Below, piece after piece: positions 10,011-19,559 of a DNA stretch of 35,889 bases. Every line of letters starts with the position of its first letter. Position 1 is the first letter of the stretch. The stretch spans positions 1 through 35,889 of the forward strand of contig JANNRR010000144.1 in assembly GCA_031401675.1 (NCBI GenBank). The letters are read 5' to 3'. This DNA comes from JANNRR01 sp031401675. Its GTDB lineage: Bacteria > Pseudomonadota > Alphaproteobacteria > Rhodobacterales > Rhodobacteraceae. The notes beneath the pieces were generated by a model. It had not been told where the DNA came from, did no database searches, and saw only the letters and a list, made by a program, of their open reading frames with translations. A program made the position numbers and the translations under genes.

Positions 10011-10043
10011 TCCGGGTTGGCCTGATCCGAGCCTCACAAATGC

Positions 10044-10073
10044 AAAAAGCCGGGGCTCGTGCCCCGGCCTTTC
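10044..10073. terminator. Bidirectional intrinsic terminator between pdhC and cysE
   Basis: An 8-bp perfect stem, GCCGGGGC-tcgt-GCCCCGGC (10049-10068), is flanked by AAAAA on the left and CTTTCC on the right. It ends the pdh operon on the plus strand and, with five Ts, cysE on the minus strand. Confidence 0.85.
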
Positions 10074-10088
10074 CACCATCCCATGCTT

Positions 10089-10898
10089 CTATTCGCTGCT
10101 GCGAAGCAACTGATCCATCATGACCGACGGCTGATCACAACCGGCTTTGCCGACCACCCGCGCCGGAACTCCGGCCACGGTGGTGCAGGGCGGCACGTCC
10201 TCCAGGACCACCGAACCGGCCGCGATCCGGCTGCAATGGCCAACCGTGATGTTGCCCAGAACCTTGGCCCCGGCCCCGATCATCACACCATCGCCGATCT
10301 TCGGATGCCGATCGCCATCCTCCTTGCCGGTGCCGCCGAGCGTGACGGAATGCAGCATCGAGACATTGTCGCCAACCACGGCCGTCTCGCCGATCACGAT
10401 GGAATGGGCGTGATCCACCATAATCCCCCGACCAACTTGCGCCGCCGGATGGATATCGACCCCGAACACTTCCGACACCCGCATCTGCACGAAGTAGGAC
10501 AGATCCGTGCGGCCGATTCCCCAAAGCCAATGACCGACGCGATAGGCCTGTATCGCTTGATAGCCCTTGAAGAACAGGATCGGCTGCAGGAACCGGTGGC
10601 ACGCCGGATCGCGTTCATAGACCGCAACCAGATCGGCACGCGCCGCCTGCGCCAGATCGGGGGCGCTGGCAAAGGCCTCATCGGCGATTTCACGAAGGAT
10701 CTGCTCGGACATCTCACCCGAGGCGAGCTTGAGCGAAAAACGGTAAGCAAGTGCACGCTCCATCGTCGGGTGATGCAGCAAGCTGGAATGGATCAGCCCA
10801 CCCAGCAACGGCTCCGATTTCACCGCCTCCTGCGCTTCTTCCTGGATACGGCTCCAAACCGGGTCCACGGTCGCCAAGCGAAAATGAGTCTCGGCCAT
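10089..10898 (-). CDS. cysE: Serine O-acetyltransferase
   Basis: A 269-aa enzyme that makes O-acetylserine from serine and acetyl-CoA, the first step of cysteine synthesis. It has the helical N-terminal domain (about residues 1-140) and a left-handed beta-helix of hexapeptide repeats (about 145-250), with the DHAHSIVIGETAVVGDNVSMLHSVTLGGTGK block holding the catalytic His/Asp region and AGVPARVVG near the end. The ATG has GGGAGGAG just upstream. The 161-bp gap to the GTA cluster contains TATGAT (10925-10930) and TTGACA (10965-10970) on the minus strand, but they are too far apart to be one promoter. cysE next to the GTA 3' end is, as I recall, a conserved arrangement in Rhodobacterales. Confidence 0.95.
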   Translation of the reverse strand: MAETHFRLATVDPVWSRIQEEAQEAVKSEPLLGGLIHSSLLHHPTMERALAYRFSLKLASGEMSEQILREIADEAFASAPDLAQAARADLVAVYERDPACHRFLQPILFFKGYQAIQAYRVGHWLWGIGRTDLSYFVQMRVSEVFGVDIHPAAQVGRGIMVDHAHSIVIGETAVVGDNVSMLHSVTLGGTGKEDGDRHPKIGDGVMIGAGAKVLGNITVGHCSRIAAGSVVLEDVPPCTTVAGVPARVVGKAGCDQPSVMMDQLLRSSE

Positions 10899-11043
10899 GT
10901 CGGCTCCTCCCTGCAGATCGCCCCATCATACACCGATTTCGCTGCAGATTTCACCATGCAAAATTGTCAACTCCGGGCTGCACTCCTGAATGCCCTGTCG
11001 ATCTGCGATCCGTGGGCATTGTCATGGCCTTCAACCGGTCCGA

Positions 11044-11065
11044 ACCTGACCAGTTCCCGTCAGGT
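11044..11065 (-). other. Stem-loop spanning the stop codon of the last GTA-linked gene
   Basis: ACCTGAC (11044-11050) and GTCAGGT (11059-11065) form a perfect 7-bp stem with an 8-nt loop, overlapping the stop codon of the DUF2793 gene. There is no T-run, so it may slow 3' decay or be part of a Rho-dependent end rather than an intrinsic terminator. Confidence 0.35.
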
Positions 11066-13069
11066 CGAACGCAACCAGATCGCCGGCGCGGTGGCGTTGG
11101 CCGTTTCGGTTGACACATAGGCCCAAGGGTCCGGTGCCGCATTGGCAAAGGTGATTGTCCGCCGCAGGACTTTTCGCTGCTGCGTGGACAAGTCAGAAGT
11201 CGTCAAATCAGGCGTGGCGTTTGCGACCAGCGTCGAGATCGTCGCAGTCGAGTTGTGCCGGATGCCCAACCAGTAGGTCTGACCTTCGCGAAGGGTCAAT
11301 GACACTGCTATCGACTTGAAGCCAGTGGTCGAGAAATCGAGCACGCCGGAATCGAGCAACCTGGTGGTCGGTTGACTATTGGAATTTGATCCGTAGACCA
11401 CGACCTTGCCTTGTGCTGCGGCCACCGCCGTAGTGACGTTGACACTTACTTGATCAATGACCAGATCGCTTCGCGGGTTGAACGGGAACAGGTCGGTCCG
11501 ACCGGCGACCCCGGCAACGGTCCCAGTAGCTGTGCCGGAACCCATGGTCGGCAGGACAAAATCCCCGGTCACTGGCCGCACGAACGGCGTGCTTTTCGCC
11601 GCCATCGCCCGGGTGGCCCCACCGATCCGCGCGCGGATTTGCGACGTGGTGGAGTTGTACCAGACCAAGCCGTCCTGTGGGGTGGCAGGATCGGATGCCA
11701 GGGCTCCATACGCAGCCCCTTGTGGCAGGGTCACGCGACCCGTGGCGCGGTCAACCAGCAATCCATCAAAAAAGACCGTCCCATCCGGGCTGACCTTCAG
11801 GGTCAGGTCGTCTGTCGCCAACAGCCCGAACAGCGCCCGTACACTGAACCCGGTCTTGAAGGACAGCGATGCGTCGTTGGCCGAACCTGCCTTGTTCAGG
11901 GTCGTGTCAATGCTGTTGCCGGCGTTGTTCAACAGGATGCCCGGCGAATTGACGCTCAACCGGTTCGTTGCATCCGCCGTCGCCCCGCCAAGCCCAAGCC
12001 GGGCGGCAGATGCGGTCGCCTGAGGCATCGCCACGGCGGTGACCGAGTTAGCAAACGTCACTGTCGGGGAATTGACCACGACGCTGCCCCCCGCGCCGGA
12101 CACATCCGACCCGATGTTCACGACCGTCGTCGAACCCGACTGACCCGCAGTTCCAAGGTTCACCGTCTTGGTCGACCCGCCAACCGTCGCCCCGGACCCG
12201 ACTTCATAGGTCGCCGTCGCCGTCGCGCTCCCGAATGTGGCAGCGGCATTCGAAAATGTGACCGGCCCGGCAAAAGTCTGGCTAACTGCCCCGATGTGGG
12301 CGAGCGTCTGGCTGGTGTCGGGCAGGGAGTAGGTACGTGTTGTACCGGTGGAAATCCCGGCCACTGAGAACACCGCTGCCTTGGTCGCATCCGTCGCATC
12401 GGAAAGCGTCATTCCGTTAGCGGTCGCAGACAAGGTTGCGACCTTGCCCGTTGCCCCGCTGATCACCAATGGCGTCGCAAAGCTGCTACCATCCGGGCTG
12501 ACCTTTACCGCAAAACTGTCGTTGCCCAACAATCCGACCAAAGCCCGGGCGCTGAAACCGGTCTTGAACGACAGCGACGCATCATCGCCGGCCGTCGCCT
12601 TGTTCACCGCCAGATCAATTGATGCCGGCGAGGTGAACAGCGCGTTCCCGCCGGAAAAAGCCAGCTTGTTGGTTGCATCGGGCGATGTTCCGATCCCCAA
12701 CTCGGGCACAGTGTTGCCCATCGGTCCGCCGCCGGACAGTCCCTGCCAATCCCCGGCGGTGAAGATCAGTACCCCAAGGCTGGCCTCGTCCCAGGCGATC
12801 CAGCCGTCATTCGGCTGATGAAACACCCAGGCTCCGCCAGTCCAGACCGCCAGATTCCGCGCCTCGCCCGCCCACTCGGCCAGCGGCACCGGCCCGACGA
12901 TGTAGCGGTCGCCCTCTGTAGGCAGCACCGGCGCGGCGTTCAGAACGGCGCTTTTCACACCCAGTTGCACCAGCGCGTCCAGGACGCTCAGCGCTTCGTT
13001 CACCGTGACATGCTTTTGTGCCTGCGAGGGTTGCAAGAGCGGCAGCTTGAGTTGCGTGGTATCAGACAT
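11060..13069 (-). CDS. DUF2793 protein, putative GTA tail fibre/receptor-binding protein
   Basis: A 669-aa protein. Residues about 7-115 are a DUF2793 domain (LPLLQPSQAQKHVTVNEAL, GDRYIVG, GAWVFHQPNDGWIAW), a module found at the N-terminus of phage and GTA baseplate or fibre proteins. The remainder is Ser/Thr/Ala/Gly-rich, beta-type and fibre-like, ending in a jelly-roll-like segment of about 130 residues. An ~80-residue unit occurs twice (about 131-211 and 367-447), sharing SLSFKTGFSxRALxGLL and LKVSPDG. The ATG overlaps the gp15 stop by 8 nt, so it is translationally coupled to the GTA. Which cell surface it recognises, if any, is unknown. Confidence 0.75.
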   Translation of the reverse strand: MSDTTQLKLPLLQPSQAQKHVTVNEALSVLDALVQLGVKSAVLNAAPVLPTEGDRYIVGPVPLAEWAGEARNLAVWTGGAWVFHQPNDGWIAWDEASLGVLIFTAGDWQGLSGGGPMGNTVPELGIGTSPDATNKLAFSGGNALFTSPASIDLAVNKATAGDDASLSFKTGFSARALVGLLGNDSFAVKVSPDGSSFATPLVISGATGKVATLSATANGMTLSDATDATKAAVFSVAGISTGTTRTYSLPDTSQTLAHIGAVSQTFAGPVTFSNAAATFGSATATATYEVGSGATVGGSTKTVNLGTAGQSGSTTVVNIGSDVSGAGGSVVVNSPTVTFANSVTAVAMPQATASAARLGLGGATADATNRLSVNSPGILLNNAGNSIDTTLNKAGSANDASLSFKTGFSVRALFGLLATDDLTLKVSPDGTVFFDGLLVDRATGRVTLPQGAAYGALASDPATPQDGLVWYNSTTSQIRARIGGATRAMAAKSTPFVRPVTGDFVLPTMGSGTATGTVAGVAGRTDLFPFNPRSDLVIDQVSVNVTTAVAAAQGKVVVYGSNSNSQPTTRLLDSGVLDFSTTGFKSIAVSLTLREGQTYWLGIRHNSTATISTLVANATPDLTTSDLSTQQRKVLRRTITFANAAPDPWAYVSTETANATAPAIWLRST

Positions 13070-16000
13070 CGATTTGAATCCCCTTGAATAGCCCGGCTCC
13101 GAACCGGTCCGAAACTTGCGCAACCTGGACGGTGAACGGCAGGCTGACACCGTCTGCTAGTTGCTGTGCCTGCGAATAGGTCCAGTTGGGCACAGTCGTC
13201 GTGACTTGCCGCAGCGCAGACGCGCCTTGCAAAACCTCGATCAGATAGCTCTCGGCCGTCTCACCCAACGGCACTTCCACAGATGCCCAGGTGTCGCCGT
13301 CAATCCGCGTCCGCCTGATCCATGACACTGCCAGATCGCCGCCTGCCAGCCGGTCCGCGTTCAGATGGGCCGGTGAATACGGGCGCAACCCGATCCCGGC
13401 AAAGGCTTCGACCAGATGCACATAGGTCGGATCGTCGACATTTCGCAACGCCGACCCGATCCGGTAGTGCCGCGCCAGTCCGCGGGCCGACAATGGCAAG
13501 TCGATCTGTTCCACGGCGGCATTGATCAGAACGATCTGGCTGCCCGGTGGCCACGATGGCGGCACCATCGCATCGGTGCCAAGCTGGCCGCGCAAGCGCA
13601 GGCTCAGATCATAGGTGCCCTGAGCGATCAATGTCGCAGTTTTGAATTGCAGCAGTTCCCAGCGGTCGGCAGAACCGTCGCCAATCGCCAGCAGATTGGC
13701 CCCGTTCAGCACCTCGTCTTCAGTCGCCGAGGCCAGCGCGCCGCCAAACACCTGCACGCGAAGCGCCGGACCCCGGTCCCAAAGCCCGGGCTCGGCGCGC
13801 GGCAGAATGGTCTGCGTCACCCCGATCGTGGCAGAAGCCGACAACAGCCGGTTCACCACGTAGCCGTTGTCATTGACCGAACTGTAAACCGCAACAGTTC
13901 CGGGCCAGGGCGTTGCCGTCACCGCCAGATGCGGCGCATGCTCGACCTCGTCTCCGGTCAGCAAAGGCAAGTCCAGAAACAGCGGATAGGTCGGCACCGG
14001 CGCGATGAACGGGCGCGGCACCAGCCGCTCTTCCGCCGTGTCGCTTGGCTGGTACAGCCCGGCTTCGACTCGCACCGCCTCGATCGCATTAGAACCAGCC
14101 TGTTCCACCCGGTCGATCCGATAGCGCAGCGCCCCGCTGCCTGCATCGATTTCAACCACATCGCCAGCCCCAAACATGGCCTTCGACGGCGGCAACGCAA
14201 AACGCGCACGATCGCGTGCCACCCGCGCTTCGGCCAGCCAGCGCTCGGCAATGCCGCGCCCCTCGGCATCCGTCAGCACCAGCGCCAATTCGGTCTGCCC
14301 GACCGATACCGACACATCATCGGGAAACACCGCTTCGGCACTGCGGGCCTCATAGTCGCCCTCTGCGGCCACATAGCTCAACCGCACCCTCCCGACGACT
14401 TCTGCCACCGGTGCCCGCTGCGTCTCGATTCGGCCCTCGCTGCCGCTCGACTGCACCAGCCGCTCGGGGTCCAGAACAACATCGGCCTGCCCGCTGCGCA
14501 TCCGAAACGCCAGCACCCCGTCGCGCTCGACCGCATCGAACCCAAAGGCCAGCATCAACGGCTGCAGCGCCGACCGCGCTGTTTCGACCGAGGCAACCGA
14601 ATAGCCGCGCACCACACCGTAAATCCGGTCGGTGTCATAGTCGCTCAGCCCGCCCCGCTCGCACAGTTCTGCCACCACATTCGCCAACGGCTGCGACGAG
14701 GCGCGGCCGGTGATCCAGTGCCCTTTGGCATAGTTGCCGCCATCGCTCCAGACCGACAGATTGTTCGGAAACTGCGGATAGGGGCGCGCGTCCCATGCCC
14801 AGACATGGGCCCGTGTCATATCGACCATTGCGCCGCCATAGATTGACGAGGCCGGATTGTTCGTGGCCTGCCCCCAGTAGTCCACCGTGGCGCGCAAATA
14901 CTGCATCTGCATCAGGTCATCGCGCCGCCCGTTGGAGTATTTCGGCAATCCGGATTCCGATGATTTCGGGTCCAGAAATTTGTTAGGCTCGTTCGATCCC
15001 TTGTCGATGGCCGCGCAGCCAAACTCGGTGAACCAGATCGGCTTGGATTCCGACACCCATGCAGTCGGCCCCACCGACCGAACCCCGCCGATCCGCTCAT
15101 GGTGCGGCAACGACCACCAGCTTTTCAGGTCCTTGTAGCGGTAGATCCACGGCTCGCCGTATGCGCCATCGGTAATCGGCGTGCGGATCTGCGCCGCTGC
15201 CGCCTCCGGCGATGCATAGTACCAGTCGAAGCCCTCGCCGCCGGCTACGTTGGCCTGCAGATAGTCCAGATTGTAGATCGCACCATACCCGGCATCGGCA
15301 TGATCGAAGCCGTCGCGCCAATCCGACAACGGCATGTAATTGTCGATGCCGACAAAATCGATTTCGGCATCCGACCACAGCGGGTCCAGATGAAAGTAGC
15401 GGTCGCCCTCCGGGCTCTGGTATCCGAAATATTCCGACCAGTCAGCCGCATAACCGATCTTCACGGTCGGCCCCAGGATCGCCCGCACATCCGCCGCCAG
15501 CTGCTGCAACCGGGCCACAGCCGGAAAGACATCGCCCAGACCGCGAATCTGGGTCAGCCCGCGCATCTCGGACCCGATACAGAACGCGTCCACCCCGCCC
15601 GCCGCCGCCGCAAGTGCGGCATAGTGCAGGATGAACCGCCGGAACGAGAACTCCGCCGGGCCGTAATAGGTCACCTGCCCGCCCGCAACTACAAAGTCCG
15701 CAGGTTGCACCGTCCCGAAAAATGCCGCCACCTCGGCGTCGGCTGCCGCCGTCCGGTCAACGGTCCCGGCCAGACCTGCCGCCACAGACGTGGTGATCCG
15801 CCCGCGCCACGGCAACGCCGGCTGATCCGGCGCGCCGCTCCAGGGATCGGGCCTGCCGTTCGCCGCCACCTGTTCCATTAGGATGAACGGATAGAACGTC
15901 ACCGCCTGTCCGCTCGCCCGGATCGCGTTAATCGCCTCGATCACCGAGCGGTCGGCGGGGGTACCGCCATAAACCGCCTGGCCACCCTGCTGCGCAACCA

Positions 16001-16982
16001 CTTCGGCCCCAACCCGGGTCACCCCCGATACGGTCCAGGGCATCCCGACCCCGTCCAGCACCACCTGCTCGACTTTCGGCTTCAGCAGGCACGTCCCGCA
16101 GCGCAGATCATCGCCAAACCACGATACCACCAGCGACACCGCGCCGCTGTTCGGCAATTCCTCGCGCAGCATTTCGAGCGAAGTCGCGAAATCCGTCTGC
16201 CCGCTCGGTGAATTCACGTTGGCCGACTGGTTCTGCCCCAACCCCAGGGCATAGTGAACTGGCGTGGTTGCCAGCGCATATTCCCCGGTCCCAGGCATCA
16301 ACGCCACCGCCTGAATGCCCTGCACCAGATCGGGGGCCACGATCCCGCTGCCCGGTAAGGCCGGCCGAAAAACCTCGAACGTGAACTGCGGCACCCGGTT
16401 GCCAAACCGGCCCAACGCCAAATCCTCCAGGACCACATAGGCGATCCCGCGGTAGGACGGCGCAGTGCCCGCCCCTTCCACCGCTTCGATCTTGGGGTCG
16501 GGCAGCTGATCCTCGGCCCCGGTATAGACCCGCAGCCCCAGGTCCGCCCGCACAATCTCCTCGCCGTCCGCCCAAACGCGGCCCACCCGGGTGATCTCGC
16601 CTTCGCAGAGCGCAATTGCCAGGCTGACCGAATAGGAAAACGTGTTGGTCGTCGCCTTCGGCTTCGGCGCGCCCTTGCCGCCGGAACTGGTGGTCGCCAC
16701 GCTTTCGACAAATCGTGTGGCCCAGATCACCTGCCCGCCCAGCCGCATCCGGCCGAACACGCGGGCAATCGGCGCGCCCTCGCTGGCACCGGTCAGCCGG
16801 AACCGCTCGACCTTGCCGGTCTCGACGACCTCCGACCCCGCACCCATCAGGCGCTGGTCGATGACCCGCCCCAGCGTCGCCCCGACCGCCCGCCCGATCA
16901 CCGCGCCGGACAAGCCAAGCACGGTCCCGCCAAATCCGGCGCCGATCCCGGCCCCGATGGCCGAAAGTACAATGGTCGCCAT
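13062..16982 (-). CDS. GTA gp15-like host-interaction/baseplate protein ('megatron') with TIM-barrel domain
   Basis: A 1306-aa protein matching the large tail-tip protein of RcGTA. The N-terminus is a Gly/Ala-rich hydrophobic stretch (residues 1-37), suited to membrane penetration. The GTA TIM-barrel-like domain spans about 350-700, with VDAFCIGSEMRGL (Glu472) and WFTEFGCAA (Glu653) as possible acid/base residues of a glycosidase-like barrel. A phage tail-3-type domain and mixed beta domains follow to the C-terminus. In RcGTA this protein closes the tail tip and contacts the recipient. It begins 2 nt after the peptidase gene and overlaps the fibre gene by 8 nt. The reading frame is intact. 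Confidence 0.92.
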   Translation of the reverse strand: MATIVLSAIGAGIGAGFGGTVLGLSGAVIGRAVGATLGRVIDQRLMGAGSEVVETGKVERFRLTGASEGAPIARVFGRMRLGGQVIWATRFVESVATTSSGGKGAPKPKATTNTFSYSVSLAIALCEGEITRVGRVWADGEEIVRADLGLRVYTGAEDQLPDPKIEAVEGAGTAPSYRGIAYVVLEDLALGRFGNRVPQFTFEVFRPALPGSGIVAPDLVQGIQAVALMPGTGEYALATTPVHYALGLGQNQSANVNSPSGQTDFATSLEMLREELPNSGAVSLVVSWFGDDLRCGTCLLKPKVEQVVLDGVGMPWTVSGVTRVGAEVVAQQGGQAVYGGTPADRSVIEAINAIRASGQAVTFYPFILMEQVAANGRPDPWSGAPDQPALPWRGRITTSVAAGLAGTVDRTAAADAEVAAFFGTVQPADFVVAGGQVTYYGPAEFSFRRFILHYAALAAAAGGVDAFCIGSEMRGLTQIRGLGDVFPAVARLQQLAADVRAILGPTVKIGYAADWSEYFGYQSPEGDRYFHLDPLWSDAEIDFVGIDNYMPLSDWRDGFDHADAGYGAIYNLDYLQANVAGGEGFDWYYASPEAAAAQIRTPITDGAYGEPWIYRYKDLKSWWSLPHHERIGGVRSVGPTAWVSESKPIWFTEFGCAAIDKGSNEPNKFLDPKSSESGLPKYSNGRRDDLMQMQYLRATVDYWGQATNNPASSIYGGAMVDMTRAHVWAWDARPYPQFPNNLSVWSDGGNYAKGHWITGRASSQPLANVVAELCERGGLSDYDTDRIYGVVRGYSVASVETARSALQPLMLAFGFDAVERDGVLAFRMRSGQADVVLDPERLVQSSGSEGRIETQRAPVAEVVGRVRLSYVAAEGDYEARSAEAVFPDDVSVSVGQTELALVLTDAEGRGIAERWLAEARVARDRARFALPPSKAMFGAGDVVEIDAGSGALRYRIDRVEQAGSNAIEAVRVEAGLYQPSDTAEERLVPRPFIAPVPTYPLFLDLPLLTGDEVEHAPHLAVTATPWPGTVAVYSSVNDNGYVVNRLLSASATIGVTQTILPRAEPGLWDRGPALRVQVFGGALASATEDEVLNGANLLAIGDGSADRWELLQFKTATLIAQGTYDLSLRLRGQLGTDAMVPPSWPPGSQIVLINAAVEQIDLPLSARGLARHYRIGSALRNVDDPTYVHLVEAFAGIGLRPYSPAHLNADRLAGGDLAVSWIRRTRIDGDTWASVEVPLGETAESYLIEVLQGASALRQVTTTVPNWTYSQAQQLADGVSLPFTVQVAQVSDRFGAGLFKGIQIDV

Positions 16983-16984
16983 CG

Positions 16985-17434
16985 TCAGTATCCTTCCGGA
17001 AATTCAAACCGCGCCACGACCCGCCGGGCCCATGGGCCCGACAGCGGGCTTTCAACTACGCCATGCCCGCTATAGGCATGGATGAACGTCGAGCCGACCT
17101 CGCGGCCTGTCCGCGCCGCAATGCCCAGATGCTTGGCAATCCCGCCATCCCGCATCCGGAACAACAGCACGTCGCCCGGTGCAACATCGGCCTGCGCCTT
17201 CGGCAGCAGGTGTCGCAGTGCCGCCCGCCACAACTCCTCGATCCCGCTTGGCTCAGCCCAATCCTCGGAATAGGCCGGCACTGCTTCGGGCTCCGGCCCG
17301 ATCACCGCCCGCCAGACCCCGCGCAACAGGCCCAGGCAGTCGGCTCCGCCCCCCCTTACCGACGCCTGATGCCGGTAGGGCGTGCCGATCCAGCGCCGAG
17401 CCTCCACAACGATCAGTGGCCCGACCCGGCTCAC
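16985..17434 (-). CDS. GTA gp14-like NlpC/P60 cell-wall peptidase
   Basis: A 149-aa NlpC/P60 cysteine peptidase. Catalytic Cys33 lies in GGADCLGLLRG and His102 in AKHLGIAART, both at family-typical spacing. In RcGTA the peptidase is a tail-tip component thought to cut peptidoglycan peptides during DNA entry. The start is GTG at 17434, overlapping the gp13 stop as GTGA (4 nt); the longer open frame upstream lies inside gp13. It is followed almost at once by gp15. Confidence 0.92.
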   Translation of the reverse strand: MSRVGPLIVVEARRWIGTPYRHQASVRGGGADCLGLLRGVWRAVIGPEPEAVPAYSEDWAEPSGIEELWRAALRHLLPKAQADVAPGDVLLFRMRDGGIAKHLGIAARTGREVGSTFIHAYSGHGVVESPLSGPWARRVVARFEFPEGY

Positions 17435-18309
17435 CGTACCAGACTCCCGCCATCGTTCACCGTGGCCCGGGTCGGGTAACTCATCAGCCAATCCTCGCCC
17501 GGAATATCTGGAAAGCCCCGGAAATTGATGAAGTTGTTGAACTTCAGCCGGCAGGTTTCTGCCCGCTTGTCGCACCCGGCCTCCAGCCGCACCATGTCTC
17601 CGGTCAGGACATCAGCCCCCAGCGACTGCCACAATTCGATCACCCGGCCATCGGCGGACAGCCGGTCGTTCTTGACCACGCCCACCTGACCTTCTGCAGC
17701 GCCCGACAACACCACCAGCCGCCCGGCCTCGAACCAGCGGTCATCATAGGTGGCAAACCCGGTAAAGCTGAACAGCCGACGGTCGGTGATCACCTCAACC
17801 GCCCGGCTGTCGGTGTAGCCAACCGCGTTCAGATCGAACCGGCAACGCGCATCGCCCAGCACCGCCGAACAGGCCCGCTGATACACCAGCCCCTGCGGCT
17901 GGTTCAACGCCTCGGTCTGCCCGCGCAGTTCGGCGCGAAACCCGCCGCCAGACCGCTCGATCTCGCCGAGCGTACCGCGAAACTGCTGAACGCGGTCGCT
18001 GACATCGGCCCAGTTGACCAGCCAGACCTGCACCTCGGCGCCATCATAGAGCCCCGACAGGATATCCGCCTCGGTCAGTGCCGCATCGCTCAGCGCACCG
18101 ACCGCTTCGGAATTGTCGACCGACAGACCGGTGCTTTGTTGCAGCGCCTTCGCGGTCACCCCGGACCTGGCGCGAAACGCGATTCCGTCAAAGCTCAGGT
18201 CCAGATCGTGGTCGGTAAAACCCAGAACCTGCCCGTCGCGCCGCGTCACCGCCCAGGCGCGGCAGACGGTGGTGGTGCCGCCCGCCAGATGGCCATAAAG
18301 ATCGCCCAT
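17431..18309 (-). CDS. GTA gp13-like tail hub protein (DUF2163)
   Basis: A 292-aa protein of the DUF2163 / phage BR0599-type family. The N-terminus LAGGTTTVCRAWAVTRRDG and the Cys-containing segments RACSAVLGDARCRFDLNAVG and GCDKRAETCRLKFNNFINFRGFP match this family, where the cysteines can hold an iron-sulfur cluster. In the RcGTA particle the equivalent forms the hub at the tail tip. Its ATG shares one base with the gp12 stop (TGATG), and its end overlaps gp14, so translation is coupled along the tail-tip genes. Confidence 0.9.
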   Translation of the reverse strand: MGDLYGHLAGGTTTVCRAWAVTRRDGQVLGFTDHDLDLSFDGIAFRARSGVTAKALQQSTGLSVDNSEAVGALSDAALTEADILSGLYDGAEVQVWLVNWADVSDRVQQFRGTLGEIERSGGGFRAELRGQTEALNQPQGLVYQRACSAVLGDARCRFDLNAVGYTDSRAVEVITDRRLFSFTGFATYDDRWFEAGRLVVLSGAAEGQVGVVKNDRLSADGRVIELWQSLGADVLTGDMVRLEAGCDKRAETCRLKFNNFINFRGFPDIPGEDWLMSYPTRATVNDGGSLVR

Positions 18310-18941
18310 CAGACCCGCACCTCCACTACCGGCACGTTCGGCACATCGCCCGCCCGGAAACTGGCGACAGAGGTCTGGATGCGGTCGATGTCGAACCGGG
18401 TCGGCACATCGAACTCGAACCCCGCCGTCACCGCCGCCCCCGGGTCCGGCGCATCGACAAACGTCAATATCCCGGTTGCGGTGTCGATGTCGAAATGAAC
18501 GGCCTCGGCCAGCGCAACCCCGGCCACTCCGGCCAGAACCGTTCCAGCCACCGGCTTGGTGATTGGGCGCACATAGCTTTGCAGCCCCGACTGATACAGC
18601 TTGGTCAGCGCAAACGCCTTGGTCGCCCCGTCGCCGTAACCGATCAGCTGATCCTCGAAGTCGGTCGGGCGCGACGGCAGCGAGGTCTTGTAGTCCGACC
18701 AGTCCTTCCAGCGAAAGCCGAACAACTGCCCGCGCCGCGCCTCGAAAAACGCGATCAGCGCTTCAACGTCATCCAAAGACCGCAGCCCGACCCCGGCATC
18801 ATAGCGCCGCCGCGAATGCGCCCAGGGCGTGTTGCGCTCTTCGTACCCGTTCGATAGCGTCACGATCTCGGTGCGCCGTTCCGGGCCACCGACCGAGCCA
18901 AAGCTTAGATTGGCCGGAAACCGAACCTCATGAAATCCCAT
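18309..18941 (-). CDS. GTA gp12-like distal tail protein (DUF2460)
   Basis: A 210-aa protein of the DUF2460 family, the distal tail protein of the RcGTA particle. Characteristic segments are FHEVRFPANLSFGSVGGPERRTEIV, the RRRYDAGVGLRSLDDVEALIAFFEARRG block and GFRWKDWSDYKT. It forms the ring joining the tail tube to the hub. The ATG follows GGGGATTGCG, 9 nt after the tape-measure gene. Confidence 0.92.
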   Translation of the reverse strand: MGFHEVRFPANLSFGSVGGPERRTEIVTLSNGYEERNTPWAHSRRRYDAGVGLRSLDDVEALIAFFEARRGQLFGFRWKDWSDYKTSLPSRPTDFEDQLIGYGDGATKAFALTKLYQSGLQSYVRPITKPVAGTVLAGVAGVALAEAVHFDIDTATGILTFVDAPDPGAAVTAGFEFDVPTRFDIDRIQTSVASFRAGDVPNVPVVEVRV

Positions 18942-18950
18942 CGCAATCCC

Positions 18951-19559
18951 CTATCGGTTCCGTTGTCCGCGCCCCAGCGCCCGCTGCATTTCTGCGGCAA
19001 TCTGCGACTGGCTGCGCTGAAAGCCCGACACATCAGGCGTGCTGATGTTCATCACGATGCTGACCGACTGCCCGCCGGATGCCTGCACCCCCAGCCGCCC
19101 GTCCGATCCCCGCGCCAGCGGCATGATCGCCTCGGGCCCGGCTTCCCCCATAAGCCCGCGCCCGCCGCGCATCGGAAACTGCGTCGGGCCGCTGACGACG
19201 CCGCCCATGGCAAACGGCGTGATGCCGCTGACAACCGAGTTCAACCCGTTGGCAAGAAACCCGCCCAAGGCCCCGGTCACTGGCCGCAACGCCGCCGAAT
19301 AGACCGCATCGATCATCGACTTCGCCACCGCCTGCAACGCGTCCGACAGCTTCAGCCCATCAAAAACCAGCCCGTCAAACGCCCGCCGCAACCCACCGCC
19401 GATGCTCGACGACAGCGTGTTCACCTCGCGCCCGGTATAGACCATGCTTTCCCGCATCCGGGTCAGCTCGCCCTCAAACGCCGATGTCACCCCCTGCGCC
19501 CCGGCCAGACTGGCCTCCAGCGCCGACAGCTGGTCGCTCAACTGATCCACGTCCGCCAT
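18951..19559 (-). CDS. GTA gp11-like tail tape-measure protein
   Basis: A protein of about 202 aa matching the short tape-measure protein of RcGTA. It has an N-terminal coiled coil (DVDQLSDQLSALEASL), a central helical region (residues about 45-110) and a Gly/Pro-rich C-terminus with GGVVSGPTQFPMRGGRGLMGEAGPEAIMPL, a signature found in phage tape-measure proteins. The short length fits the short GTA tail. Three ATGs are consecutive; the third (19559) is chosen because GGAAAGGG then lies six bases upstream. The chaperone gene upstream overlaps its 5' end by about 86 nt in another frame. Confidence 0.88.
   Translation of the reverse strand: MADVDQLSDQLSALEASLAGAQGVTSAFEGELTRMRESMVYTGREVNTLSSSIGGGLRRAFDGLVFDGLKLSDALQAVAKSMIDAVYSAALRPVTGALGGFLANGLNSVVSGITPFAMGGVVSGPTQFPMRGGRGLMGEAGPEAIMPLARGSDGRLGVQASGGQSVSIVMNISTPDVSGFQRSQSQIAAEMQRALGRGQRNR

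Noticed and set aside
10925..10970. TTGACA and TATGAT upstream of cysE as a single promoter
   Set aside because: Both hexamers are good but lie 34 bp apart, too far for one sigma70 promoter; they are only mentioned in the cysE entry.
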